A stretch of DNA of 18,914 nucleotides from Ruminococcaceae bacterium UBA7101 (GTDB taxonomy: Bacteria; Bacillota; Clostridia; Oscillospirales; Acutalibacteraceae), in the NCBI GenBank assembly GCA_002493325.1, contig DKYL01000090.1:2416-21329 (forward strand), written 5' to 3'. The position numbers and the translations under genes are program-made. The first letter of the stretch is position 1, and each line of letters begins with the position of its first letter. The notes under the pieces are model-generated. The model saw nothing but the letters and a program-made list of their open reading frames with translations. It made no database searches and had not been told where the DNA came from. This document shows positions 1-7,014 of the stretch, piece by piece.

Positions 1-1
1 T

Positions 2-145
2 GGTGCTACCGGTGTAACCGGTCCAACAGGTCCAACAGGTGCTACCGGTCCAGCCGGTGAAGATGGTGTTGCCGGTCCGGTCGGTGCAACAGGTCCTACA
101 GGTTTAACCGGTGCCACCGGCGCTACAGGTCCGACAGGTCCTGCA
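2..145 (+). repeat. Collagen triplet repeats (16 visible GXY units)
   Basis: Tandem 9-base units of the GGT-NNN-ACN type encode Gly-X-Thr and Gly-Pro-Ala triplets with no interruption. The array begins upstream of the window, so its full length is unknown. The near-identical units are likely to vary in number between strains by slippage or recombination (inference). Confidence 0.9.
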
Positions 146-568
146 AACGGTTTAGCAGCTTATGGCGGAATTTACAGCACCGCTCCCCAAACATTAAACC
201 TTACTGTCGGCGGAACAACAGTAATCCCTATGGCTTCAACAATGCCTGCAAATGCTGTAACCTATACCCCCGCAAACAGCATTACTGTAGGAAGTGCCGG
301 AACCTATGAAATAAACTATTCCACCACACTGTCAGTTGCACTTGGTACAACAGTAACACTTGCTGTACGTCAGAACGGAACAGTCATCCCTGATGCAACA
401 ATATCCAGAGTGCTTTCAGTAGGTGTTGGTTCTCTGTTCAGCGGCAGTATTATTATCAACTTAGCTGCAGGAGCTGTAATTGATATGACGCTTTCTGCAT
501 TGCTTGCTGTCGGTGTAACGCTTGGCAGCGGTGTCAACGCAACGCTGACCGTTAAAAAGCTTAATTAA
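2..568 (+). CDS. Collagen-like (Gly-X-Thr) surface/exosporium-type protein, 5' truncated by window edge
   Basis: The reading frame is already open at base 2 and ends at TAA 566-568, giving 188 visible residues. The first 48 codons are 16 uninterrupted Gly-X-Y triplets (2-145), mostly GAT, GPT, GVT, GPA and GLT, with one charged GED. Thr dominates the Y position, as in bacterial collagen-like proteins of spore-forming Firmicutes, where Thr is often glycosylated. The remaining ~140 residues (AYGGIYST onward) are a hydrophobic, beta-rich domain without charged clusters. This resembles the BclA-type TNF-like C-terminal domain that trimerises and seeds the triple helix (family knowledge). The ATG at 230 is internal and is not the start, because the collagen stretch reads straight through it. 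The N-terminus, including any signal or exosporium-targeting motif, is off the window. Spore or cell-surface filament role is inferred. Confidence 0.85.
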   Translation, partial: GATGVTGPTGPTGATGPAGEDGVAGPVGATGPTGLTGATGATGPTGPANGLAAYGGIYSTAPQTLNLTVGGTTVIPMASTMPANAVTYTPANSITVGSAGTYEINYSTTLSVALGTTVTLAVRQNGTVIPDATISRVLSVGVGSLFSGSIIINLAAGAVIDMTLSALLAVGVTLGSGVNATLTVKKLN

Positions 569-602
569 CTGCAATATACAACACGAATATAACAATTCAA
601 AT

Positions 603-640
603 AAAAACTCCTGTGACAGGAAACTGCCACAGGAGTTTTT
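603..640. terminator. Bidirectional rho-independent terminator with GAAA loop
   Basis: A perfect 13-bp stem (603-615 with 628-640) is flanked by A-rich sequence on one side and T-rich on the other, so it can work on both strands. Inside it, after one mismatch, a 3-bp CAG/CTG stem closes a GAAA tetraloop (620-623). It lies between the convergent collagen-like gene and the HAD phosphatase and should terminate both. Confidence 0.9.
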
Positions 641-663
641 TCAAAATCACTTATAAAGAATTT

Positions 664-1305
664 TCAAACTTTTAATTCGTCAACTGTTTTTACAATATAG
701 GTTGCACCGGCATTATGGAGTTCATTATAATCACCATATCCGTATTCAACACCGACTGAATCAATACCAACAGCTTTTGCACCGATTATATCGTGCTCTC
801 TGTCACCTATCATAACGACTTTTGATTTATCCGTAATCTGACATTCATGCAAGGCATATGCAATAACCTCAGCCTTTTTTGAGCGTGTGCCGTCCATATT
901 CGACCCTGCAATAAACTCAAAATACTTTGCAAGGTCAAAATGAGCCATAATTCTGTCTGTAAATTTCTGCGGCTTAGAGGTTGCAAGGATAAGCCTTTTG
1001 CCTTTATCATTAAGCTTTTGCAGCAAATCGGGAATGCCTTTGTAAACATCATTTTCCAAAAGACCTTTGGTACTGAAGTACTCGCGATAATACGCAACAG
1101 CCTCCATAGATTTGTTCTCATCAAAGCCATAAAAATCTTTGAAGGATTCGTGCAAAGGAGGACCGAGAAATTTCCTGAGTTCGGCTGTATCCTCAACCGA
1201 AATACCATATTTCTTCAAGGCATAGACAATTGAGTTGATAATCCCCGGTGATGAATCTGTCAAAGTACCATCAAGGTCAAATAATATTACGTCATAATTC
1301 TTCAT
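664..1305 (-). CDS. HAD-superfamily hydrolase, phosphoglycolate-phosphatase-like
   Basis: A 213-residue cytoplasmic phosphatase of the HAD superfamily. Motif I is DLDGTLT, with nucleophile D10 and acid/base D12. Motif II is the Ser of TSKP (S110). A conserved Lys lies around 143-144, and motif IV is GDREHD (167-172, Mg-binding Asp). The cap between residues ~18 and 85 is helical, as in subfamily I enzymes related to phosphoglycolate phosphatase, pyrophosphatase PpaX and 5'-nucleotidases. The exact substrate cannot be read from sequence. The start is the ATG at 1303-1305, with GGAGGAG 6 bases upstream. The longer reading from 1320 would begin inside that ribosome site. The gene follows the HIT gene by 14 bases and is very likely co-transcribed. 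Both may clear small phosphorylated or nucleotide metabolites (inference). Confidence 0.88.
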   Translation of the reverse strand: MKNYDVILFDLDGTLTDSSPGIINSIVYALKKYGISVEDTAELRKFLGPPLHESFKDFYGFDENKSMEAVAYYREYFSTKGLLENDVYKGIPDLLQKLNDKGKRLILATSKPQKFTDRIMAHFDLAKYFEFIAGSNMDGTRSKKAEVIAYALHECQITDKSKVVMIGDREHDIIGAKAVGIDSVGVEYGYGDYNELHNAGATYIVKTVDELKV

Positions 1306-1311
1306 AGCATT

Positions 1312-1318
1312 CTCCTCC
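1312..1318 (-). promoter_or_regulatory. Ribosome binding site fixing the HAD hydrolase start
   Basis: GGAGGAG on the minus strand, 6 bases before the ATG at 1305. It overlaps the in-frame ATG at 1320, which is also overlapped by the TAA of the HIT gene, so that upstream ATG is an unlikely start. Confidence 0.8.
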
Positions 1319-1319
1319 A

Positions 1320-1781
1320 TTATCCAACTAAAACATCAAGTTCTGCATTAAGTATTGCTTTCATTTCAGCAAGTTCTTCAGTGCTCGGTTTATTGTCATC
1401 ACACCACATTATGTTTTGCGGTAGCCACCATACAGGTCCTTTACCATTGTTTCCGTATTTGCCCAAGTCACCGCTTTTTCTCGGAAACAAGTGAAAATGC
1501 AAATGCGTATCGCCATTGCCAAGACATTCATAATTCATTTTGTCAGCACAAAAAGCTTTAGAAACAGCCTTAGCAACAAGAACCATTTCTCTTAAATATT
1601 CTGCCTGAAAATCAGGTTTTAGCTCATAAAGCTCTGTCGCGTGTTTTTTGCATATAAACAGCGTGTATCCATAAAAATGCTGATTCCATCCAAGAATAAC
1701 AATACCTGTTTTCAATTCACGCACAAAATATGGATTCTCACCATTCAGCGATTTTTCAATCGTCTTACAAATATCGCACAT
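1320..1781 (-). CDS. HIT-family (histidine triad) nucleotide hydrolase-like protein
   Basis: A 153-residue protein with the diagnostic triad HLHFHLFPR (H93, H95, H97), in which the central His is the nucleophile that attacks nucleoside phosphoesters. CDIC at 2-5 and CKKH at 44-47 form a likely structural zinc site, as in other bacterial HIT proteins. Family members hydrolyse diadenosine polyphosphates, nucleoside phosphoramidates or AMP-linked compounds. Which of these applies is not decidable here. The segment after the triad (GKGPVWWLP) is longer and Trp-rich compared with minimal ~115-residue HIT proteins. GGAGG lies 7 bases before the ATG at 1781. It is followed directly by the HAD phosphatase, suggesting one transcript. 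Confidence 0.9.
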   Translation of the reverse strand: MCDICKTIEKSLNGENPYFVRELKTGIVILGWNQHFYGYTLFICKKHATELYELKPDFQAEYLREMVLVAKAVSKAFCADKMNYECLGNGDTHLHFHLFPRKSGDLGKYGNNGKGPVWWLPQNIMWCDDNKPSTEELAEMKAILNAELDVLVG

Positions 1782-1856
1782 AACGCCTCCAATTCAAATA
1801 AACATCTATATATTGTCTTTAATGTTATAACCACCTGTCGACATTATATTTTCTAA

Positions 1857-2486
1857 TTATTTTAAGACTTTCAGTACCTCCTGTGAAATAATTTTATGAC
1901 CTAAATTGGTTGGGTGAACACCATCAACAGCAAGTTTTTTAGGCAGTATTTCTGTTTGTGCTTTATTAAAAACTTCCTGCAAATCAATAATATCTGCACT
2001 ATTTTTCATTGCCATGTCGGCAAGAACCTGCCTGTATTCATCAAGAACTTTATGAAAAGGTGCTTTTTCAGGCATTGAATCAATAAGAAACGGCAGCAGA
2101 ACAAGTAACTGTGCATCGGGAAGCTCTGCGTTAAGCCTTCTGTAAATTTCTTTGACATGAGGTTTCATAGGTCTTAAAAGCGGAGGATACTGTTCGGGGA
2201 CATAATGCTCCCAAGCATCATTTACGCCAATCAGCATAACGATTACATCAGGCTTAAGATTTATACAATCCTTTGTTAATCGGTCATAAAGGTGATATGT
2301 GCGGTTAGACGCAATTCCTCTGAAAAAGAATTTCAGATTTTTATATTTCTTTTTCAGTTGTTTTGCAACCTGCAAAGCATAAACCTTTCTGCCGTGTATT
2401 TTGTAATCAAATTTTCTGTTAAACTTTATATCGGTTATACTGTCACCAATAAACAAAATACGGTAACCATTTTTTACTTCAATCAT
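1857..2486 (-). CDS. SGNH/GDSL-family esterase or acylhydrolase
   Basis: A 209-residue cytoplasmic protein with all four SGNH blocks: FIGDSITD (catalytic S16), oxyanion Gly near 57 (FRGIASN), IGVND (87-90, oxyanion Asn89) and DGVHPTNLGH (D188, H191). This family removes acyl or acetyl groups from carbohydrates, lipids or other esters. No signal peptide is present, so an intracellular deacetylase or esterase role is more likely than a secreted lipase. The start is the ATG at 2484-2486, which has GGAG 5 bases upstream. A longer in-frame reading from 2570 would be translated through the tsf terminator hairpin and is rejected. It is separated from tsf by that terminator and from the HIT gene by 75 bases without a clear terminator, so read-through into HIT-HAD is possible. 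Confidence 0.88.
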   Translation of the reverse strand: MIEVKNGYRILFIGDSITDIKFNRKFDYKIHGRKVYALQVAKQLKKKYKNLKFFFRGIASNRTYHLYDRLTKDCINLKPDVIVMLIGVNDAWEHYVPEQYPPLLRPMKPHVKEIYRRLNAELPDAQLLVLLPFLIDSMPEKAPFHKVLDEYRQVLADMAMKNSADIIDLQEVFNKAQTEILPKKLAVDGVHPTNLGHKIISQEVLKVLK

Positions 2487-2491
2487 TTTTT

Positions 2492-2495
2492 CTCC
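2492..2495 (-). promoter_or_regulatory. Ribosome binding site fixing the SGNH hydrolase start
   Basis: GGAG (minus strand) sits 5 bases before the ATG at 2486. It supports this start over the in-frame ATG at 2570, whose extra 28 residues are the translation of the terminator region. Confidence 0.7.
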
Positions 2496-2540
2496 AGTCA
2501 AATGTTTCTTAATCACATTAATGGTTATAGCACAAGAAAA

Positions 2541-2564
2541 AGAGCATCTCAAACGAGATGCTCT
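2541..2564 (-). terminator. Rho-independent terminator of the rpsB-tsf operon
   Basis: On the minus strand a perfect 10-bp stem (AGAGCATCTC with GAGATGCTCT, loop GTTT) is followed at once by TTTTCTT. It begins 5 bases past the tsf stop codon. Confidence 0.9.
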
Positions 2565-2569
2565 AATCA

Positions 2570-3508
2570 TTAACCGTTAATCTGCTTTGCGATTTCCTCT
2601 GCAAAGTTTTCTTCTCTCTTCTCAAGACCGTCGCCCTTCATCATACGGATGAAGCCTGTAGCCTTAATCTCTGTGCCAAGCTCCTTAGCAACAGAATCGA
2701 TATAGCCCTTAACTGAGCCCTGGAACAAGTCACCACGAACGAACTCCTGCTCAACAAGGCAGTTTTCTTTGTAATACTTGCCCATTTTACCTGCAGCAAT
2801 CTTAGCAAGAACTGCTTCAGGCTTAGAAGCCATTTTAGGATCTTCCTTCATCTGAGCAGCAAGGATACCCTGCTCGTGCTCAACAACCTCAGCAGGAACT
2901 GAAGCCTCATCAAGGTAGCTTGGATTCATAGCAGCAATCTGCATTGCAACATTCTTACCCATAGCCTCAAACTCAGCAGTAGCAGCCTTTGATTCATCAG
3001 CAACATCAAAGCCAATCATAACACCAACTGAGCCGCCGCCGTGAATATAAGTTGAAACAACACCGTCCATTCTCTCGAAACGACGAACCTTCATATTCTC
3101 ACCAATAGCAAGAACAAGGTCATTAAGAGTTTCTGTAACAGTTCTGCCTGTGCCGTCGAATTCAGCAGCACAAAGAGCCTCAACATCAGCAGGGTCTGTA
3201 GCAAGAATTGTCTTTGCTACGCCAGTAACGAAGTCCATAAACTTTTCATTCTTAGCTACAAAGTCTGTTTCTGAGTTAACCTCAACAACAACACCCTTCT
3301 TAGCCTCTGCATCGTAGTAAGGAAGAACCACACCCTCTGCAGCAATTCTTGTTGCCTTTTTCTGAGCGGCAGCAAGACCTCTCTCACGAAGGAAGTCAAC
3401 AGCCTTATCCATATCGCCGTCTGCTTCTGTAAGAGCCTTTTTACATTCCATCATACCAACGCCGGTCTTCTCACGAAGAGCCTTTACGTCCTGAGCTGTA
3501 AATGCCAT
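2570..3508 (-). CDS. tsf: Translation elongation factor Ts
   Basis: A 312-residue EF-Ts, the nucleotide-exchange factor that reloads EF-Tu with GTP during protein synthesis. The N-terminal UBA-like domain carries the family signature LREKTGVGMMECKKAL (residues ~11-26). The core contains the conserved EF-Tu-contacting segment VNSETDFVAKNEKF (around 77-90). Two dimerisation-type repeats follow, with GGSVGVMIGF and MNPSYLDEASVP, and the C-terminus keeps EVASF-like core elements. Length is normal for Clostridia. AGGAGGG lies 8 bases before the ATG at 3508. It follows rpsB by 30 bases, the near-universal bacterial order, and is closed by a strong terminator, so expression is set from the rpsB promoter. 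Confidence 0.98.
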   Translation of the reverse strand: MAFTAQDVKALREKTGVGMMECKKALTEADGDMDKAVDFLRERGLAAAQKKATRIAAEGVVLPYYDAEAKKGVVVEVNSETDFVAKNEKFMDFVTGVAKTILATDPADVEALCAAEFDGTGRTVTETLNDLVLAIGENMKVRRFERMDGVVSTYIHGGGSVGVMIGFDVADESKAATAEFEAMGKNVAMQIAAMNPSYLDEASVPAEVVEHEQGILAAQMKEDPKMASKPEAVLAKIAAGKMGKYYKENCLVEQEFVRGDLFQGSVKGYIDSVAKELGTEIKATGFIRMMKGDGLEKREENFAEEIAKQING

Positions 3509-3538
3509 TATTTTACCCTCCTATGAGTTATTATTTGA

Positions 3539-4276
3539 TTATTCAGCAGCTTCTTCTGCAGCCTCTGCTTCAGTTTCCTCTGCTGTGTCTTTACCGTCAC
3601 GACCCTCGATAACAGCGTCTGCCATTGCACCTGCAATAAGCTTAACTGCACGGATAGCATCGTCATTACCAGGGATAACATAGTCAATTTCATCAGGATC
3701 ACAGTTTGTATCAACAATAGCTACGATTGGAAGACCAAGCTTAGTAGCCTCTGATACAGCGATTCTTTCCTTGCGTGGGTCAACGATGAACATTGCATTC
3801 GGAATCTTCTTCATCTCTGTGATACCGCCAAGGTATTTCTCAAGCTTTTCGATTTCAAGCTCAAGACCAACAACCTCTTTCTTAGGAAGAAGGTCGAAAG
3901 TACCGTCTTCTCTCATAGCCTTAAGCTGAGCAAGACGAGCAACTCTGCCGCGGATTGTTTTGAAGTTTGTGAGCATACCGCCAAGCCATCTTGCGTTAAC
4001 GTAAGGCATTGCACAACGCTCAGCCTCTTCCTTAACAGAATCCTGAGCCTGCTTCTTTGTACCTACGAAGATGATTGAACCGCCGTCTGCTGCTAAATCA
4101 CGAACGAACATATAAGCCTCATCAAGTTTCTTAACTGTCTTCTGAAGATCGATGATGTAGATGCCGTTACGCTCTGTGAAGATGTACTCTGCCATTTTAG
4201 GGTTCCATCTTCTTGTCTGGTGACCGAAGTGAACACCAGCTTCTAAAAGTTGTTTCATAGAAACTACGTTTGCCAT
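3539..4276 (-). CDS. rpsB: 30S ribosomal protein S2
   Basis: A 245-residue ribosomal protein S2, which binds the 16S rRNA head/body junction late in 30S assembly together with S1. The N-terminus matches the S2 signature (KQLLEAGVHFGHQTRRWNP), and the second signature VDPRKERIAVSEA, with the following PIVAIVDTNCDPDEIDYVIPGNDDA block, is intact. The last ~20 residues are an Ala/Glu-rich acidic tail common in Firmicutes S2. AGGAGG lies 8-9 bases before the ATG at 4276. It is the first gene of the rpsB-tsf operon, with its own promoter and a structured leader that may provide autoregulation (see the leader entry). Confidence 0.98.
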   Translation of the reverse strand: MANVVSMKQLLEAGVHFGHQTRRWNPKMAEYIFTERNGIYIIDLQKTVKKLDEAYMFVRDLAADGGSIIFVGTKKQAQDSVKEEAERCAMPYVNARWLGGMLTNFKTIRGRVARLAQLKAMREDGTFDLLPKKEVVGLELEIEKLEKYLGGITEMKKIPNAMFIVDPRKERIAVSEATKLGLPIVAIVDTNCDPDEIDYVIPGNDDAIRAVKLIAGAMADAVIEGRDGKDTAEETEAEAAEEAAE

Positions 4277-4306
4277 AATAATTTCCTCCTTTAAGGTTAA
4301 TCCTCC

Positions 4307-4389
4307 ACAGCAAGCCTGGCAGGAGCCGCATTTATAACCTTTGGCTCGGCTTAACTGTGTGCGTATTCGCGTTCATTTTCACGAATGCG
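4307..4389 (-). ncRNA. Structured 5' leader of rpsB mRNA (candidate autoregulatory element)
   Basis: Two structures can be drawn in the ~110-base leader. At the very 5' end, 4382-4389 pairs with 4362-4369 (8 positions, one mismatch). Nearer the gene, three nested helices stack: 4307-4310 with 4355-4358 (ACAG/CTGT), 4312-4316 with 4348-4352 (AAGCC/GGCTT) and 4323-4327 with 4343-4347 (GAGCC/GGCTC), with a six-base bulge between the last two. All these pairs are exact. The structure ends ~20 bases upstream of the ribosome site. Ribosomal-protein leaders commonly bind their own product. Here an S2-binding role is inference only. Confidence 0.5.
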
Positions 4390-4394
4390 TTAGC

Positions 4395-4423
4395 ATTATA
4401 ACAAAAAAAGCTTGAAAAATCAA
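4395..4423 (-). promoter_or_regulatory. Sigma-A promoter of rpsB-tsf
   Basis: Minus-strand TTGATT (4418-4423), 17-base spacer and perfect TATAAT (4395-4400). Predicted transcription start is near 4388. The -35 box lies within the hairpin that terminates the upstream gene. Confidence 0.8.
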
Positions 4424-4431
4424 GCCTTTTT
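4403..4431 (-). terminator. Rho-independent terminator of the murT-gatD-membrane protein operon
   Basis: Stem GCTTGA/TCAAGC (4410-4415 with 4420-4425), extended by A/T pairs past one bulged base, with seven T on the minus strand directly after the stem. The A-tract on the other side makes it potentially bidirectional. It overlaps the rpsB promoter -35 box and spacer. Confidence 0.75.
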
Positions 4432-4453
4432 GCGGAATTATTTAACAAATTCA

Positions 4454-4885
4454 TTAAAATGGTCTGCTCAAAATATAGGTTAAAATATCCAATACCAAAA
4501 CAAATACCGAAGTAAATGCAATAACGCATTTATAAAATTTGATGATATTATTGCTGTCGCTGTTCTTTTTCAGTATCTGTCTGATAATCAGACAGATAAA
4601 TGTGCCTGTAAAAATCAGCAATACAAGTATCAGTTCAATTAACGAGTTCAAAAAGTCTTTTTTGATATTACTCACATAAACAACTGCACTGCTGACCGAT
4701 AATATAAGCATTACCAAAAAAGAACAAGCGTTAGCCTTATTGATACGGTATTCAAGCCTTTTTATCTCTCTCTCGGTTTTACCTATTTTATTTTTTACAT
4801 CCACATCATTTAACGGAGTAAATAAAAATAACAACCAAACGCATGTTATAATAATTGAAAGCCAAAAGCAAATTAAAGAAAGCAT
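4454..4885 (-). CDS. Small four-helix membrane protein of unknown function
   Basis: A 143-residue hydrophobic protein not recognised as any family. Four membrane segments can be read: ~2-23 (very aromatic, LICFWLSIIITCVWLLFLF), ~53-72, ~80-102 and ~117-139. Between the first and second lies a charged, probably helical or coiled stretch (30-50, KTEREIKRLEYRINK), and a basic loop (RQILKKN) lies between the third and fourth. The start ATG at 4885 has AGGAG 6 bases upstream. It begins 20 bases after the gatD stop and ends just before the operon terminator, so it is probably the third gene of the murT-gatD operon and might act at the membrane on cell-wall precursors (inference from position only). 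Membrane-embedded small proteins diverge quickly, so lack of recognition carries little weight. Confidence 0.75.
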   Translation of the reverse strand: MLSLICFWLSIIITCVWLLFLFTPLNDVDVKNKIGKTEREIKRLEYRINKANACSFLVMLILSVSSAVVYVSNIKKDFLNSLIELILVLLIFTGTFICLIIRQILKKNSDSNNIIKFYKCVIAFTSVFVLVLDILTYILSRPF

Positions 4886-4905
4886 ATCAACTCCTAAAAA
4901 ACTTC

Positions 4906-5628
4906 TTATTTTATATACAGCTTCATAACCTGCTGCTGTGCTTTGATTTCAAGGGTATCATCAAGCGGTGCAAGGTCTGCTTTGCCGTACTTATTTTCAA
5001 GTGCCTTTGCAATCAGCAAATCTGCAAACTTTGCATTTTTCGGCAGGATAGGTCCGTGTGAATATGTGCCGAAGGTATTTTTATATCTTACACCCTCTGT
5101 ACCGTCTTCACCGTTATTGCCATAGCCTTTAATCATTTTGCCGAGAGGCTCAACATTTTTTCCGAGATAGGTACGTCCGCTGTGATTTTCAAAGCCCACA
5201 ATCTCAATGCCTTCTTTTGTTTTAAAAGCATAGTTGCCTATCATTCGTTCTTCCTTGCCCTCGGTGTAAAAATCAAGAGCACCCATATATTCAAGCATTT
5301 TGCCGTCATAGGTTTTATAGTATTTGCCCAGCATCTGATAACCGCCGCAGATTGCAAGAAACACCTTTGAATTTTCAATGGCTCTTTTAATTTCTAAATC
5401 CTTGCCCTTTTTTAAATCATCGAGCAAAACATCCTGTTCAAAATCCTGTCCGCCGCCTACAAACAGAATGTCGTAGTCATCGGAATTGAAGGATCTGCCC
5501 ATTGTAATCTGATCTGTGACAACATCAATATTTCTTGCTTTCATTCGCTCAGTCAGAGCAATTATATTACCCCTGTCCCCATAGAGGTTAAGCATATCGG
5601 GATAGAGGTGTGCAATTCTAATCATCAT
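4906..5628 (-). CDS. gatD: Lipid II isoglutaminyl synthase, glutaminase subunit GatD
   Basis: GatD frees ammonia from glutamine for MurT, which amidates the alpha-carboxyl of D-Glu at position 2 of the lipid II stem peptide to D-isoglutamine at the inner membrane face. The class-I-like glutaminase nucleophile is C94 in LAICGGYQ. The partner His is in TYSHGPILPKN (H191). R128 in EERMIGN, known in Staphylococcus aureus GatD to be needed for glutamine binding, is present. Other family marks are LYPDMLNLYGDRGN at the N-terminus and GFENHSGRTYLG. With the ATG at 5628, C94 and R128 fall on the S. aureus numbering. This ATG overlaps the murT TGA as ATGA, a classic coupling arrangement. An upstream TTG at 5634 and the next ATG at 5625 are less likely starts. 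Length 240 residues is normal. Confidence 0.95.
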   Translation of the reverse strand: MMIRIAHLYPDMLNLYGDRGNIIALTERMKARNIDVVTDQITMGRSFNSDDYDILFVGGGQDFEQDVLLDDLKKGKDLEIKRAIENSKVFLAICGGYQMLGKYYKTYDGKMLEYMGALDFYTEGKEERMIGNYAFKTKEGIEIVGFENHSGRTYLGKNVEPLGKMIKGYGNNGEDGTEGVRYKNTFGTYSHGPILPKNAKFADLLIAKALENKYGKADLAPLDDTLEIKAQQQVMKLYIK

Positions 5629-6995
5629 TCCCAAAAGTCCTTACCTCCTAATCTTTTCGCAATAGTGGGTCGCATGGTCATCATTGAGGTGTATGTGGGC
5701 ACGATATAAACATCCCTGCCCTGCTGTGAAGCAATGTCAACAAGCCTGTCATAATCCTCATTTTCAATCACCTTGATTTCACGATTGCCGACACCCTCAT
5801 ACTTAACACGGATTGCCATATCATAGCAGCGTTTGCCTGCCACATAAATTTCTTTCACATTTTCTCTTTCAAAAATGCCGGCAAAGTCAACGTCCCATAT
5901 CCAGCTGATGTCACGTCCGTCGGCTGCATTATCGTTCAGTGACAGAATCATTGTGAAATCATCATCAATGGATTTTAAGAAATTCATAGTCTGGCTGAAG
6001 CCTGCAGGATTTTTAACAAGAATAACATTAATCTTGTTGTCGCCGCAGTCAAACTGTTCCATTCTGCCGAAAGCACCGTTAAAGCTTTCAAGTGCCTTGA
6101 TTATGGTTTTATCATCAATACCAAAGGCTGAAAGAGCCGAAGCACAGCCGATTGCGTTATATACATTATAAGCACCGCCGATATTGACCTTAACGATATA
6201 TTCACTGCCGTTAAAGGATGCAACAACCACGGAATGATTCTGTTTAAGCTCTGCAACCGAAGTCACTGCAAAATCGGGATTCGGTCTGCTGTAGCCGCAG
6301 TGCGAACAGATAAAACCGCCGAGATGACCGTATGTGTGGTAAGTATAATCATATTCATTCTTGCAGAAAATACAGTATTTGGCATCACTGATTTCAGGCG
6401 CTTTGGCATTGCTGTCAAAGGGTACATTTACACCAAAGGTAACAATTTTATTCGGTATTTCCTTGCTCATGGAATAGGTCAGTGAGCAGTCAGCATCAAG
6501 GCAGACAACTGCATTCGGGAGATTTTTAACAGACTCCTTGATTGCGTTGAGGGTGTGAGTAACCTCACCATATCTGTCAAGCTGATCACGGAAAACATTG
6601 GTAACAAGCACAACATCTGCACGGATATAGCGTGAAACCTCTCTGAATGCATTTTCATCACACTCAACAATGGCATATTCATACTTTCTTTTGCCCGTAA
6701 TGGTTGAATTCATAATAAAGGATGATGTAATGCCTGTTATCAGATTCGCACCCGATTTATTGATAAAATAGGTTTTCCCTGCAGTCTTGAGTCCCTCCTC
6801 AATAATTCTGCAGGAGGTTGTTTTGCCGTTAGTACCTGTAACGATAATAACCTTAACATCCTTTGACAAATCCGTTAATACATTTCTTTTAACCTTAAGT
6901 GCAACCCTGCCCGGTAAGGTTGTTGCACCCCTGCCCAGCTTCTGAAGAACAAAATGAACAAATCTGCAGACAAGACAGCACAAAAATACTTTCAC
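5625..6995 (-). CDS. murT: Lipid II isoglutaminyl synthase, Mur-ligase-like subunit MurT
   Basis: A 456-residue ATP-dependent Mur-ligase homologue that forms a complex with GatD and amidates lipid II. The N-terminus is a short hydrophobic or amphipathic segment (residues 2-18) followed by the typical LGRGATTLPG. The Mur P-loop is TGTNGKTT (53-60). The central domain carries a zinc ribbon of four cysteines (C208, C211, C230, C233), specific to MurT rather than MurC-F. The C-terminal DUF1727-like domain includes the DGRDISWIWDVDF block with the conserved Asp. The start is GTG at 6993-6995, with AGGAG 7 bases upstream and a good match to family N-termini. A longer in-frame reading to 7064 would run into the upstream fold-back element and lacks a ribosome site. 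First gene of the murT-gatD-membrane protein operon; no convincing promoter was found, because the fold-back element fills the upstream region. Confidence 0.95.
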   Translation of the reverse strand: MKVFLCCLVCRFVHFVLQKLGRGATTLPGRVALKVKRNVLTDLSKDVKVIIVTGTNGKTTSCRIIEEGLKTAGKTYFINKSGANLITGITSSFIMNSTITGKRKYEYAIVECDENAFREVSRYIRADVVLVTNVFRDQLDRYGEVTHTLNAIKESVKNLPNAVVCLDADCSLTYSMSKEIPNKIVTFGVNVPFDSNAKAPEISDAKYCIFCKNEYDYTYHTYGHLGGFICSHCGYSRPNPDFAVTSVAELKQNHSVVVASFNGSEYIVKVNIGGAYNVYNAIGCASALSAFGIDDKTIIKALESFNGAFGRMEQFDCGDNKINVILVKNPAGFSQTMNFLKSIDDDFTMILSLNDNAADGRDISWIWDVDFAGIFERENVKEIYVAGKRCYDMAIRVKYEGVGNREIKVIENEDYDRLVDIASQQGRDVYIVPTYTSMMTMRPTIAKRLGGKDFWE

Positions 6996-7002
6996 TGAAT
7001 CA

Positions 7003-7007
7003 CTCCT
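7003..7007 (-). promoter_or_regulatory. Ribosome binding site of murT, deciding a GTG start
   Basis: AGGAG on the minus strand, 7 bases before GTG at 6995. It lies only 8 bases from the end of the fold-back element at 7015. Confidence 0.75.
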
Positions 7008-7014
7008 AAATTTT

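Noticed and set aside
2..145. CRISPR-like or VNTR array
   Set aside because: The 9-base units are in-frame collagen triplets without spacers.
1305..1320. Longer HAD hydrolase start (ATG at 1320) adding MEENA
   Set aside because: That ATG overlaps the HIT stop and its following bases are the GGAGGAG ribosome site of the ATG at 1305.
1782..1856. Promoter for the HIT-HAD pair (a TATAAT is present near 1840)
   Set aside because: No acceptable -35 box at the right spacing; a separate promoter cannot be separated from read-through of the SGNH transcript.
2487..2570. 28-residue N-terminal extension of the SGNH hydrolase
   Set aside because: It is the translation of the tsf terminator hairpin and its T-run, and the family N-terminus begins at the ATG at 2486 with its own ribosome site.
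3508..3717. Minus-strand ORF overlapping the end of rpsB
   Set aside because: Out-of-frame shadow of the rpsB acidic tail with repetitive composition.
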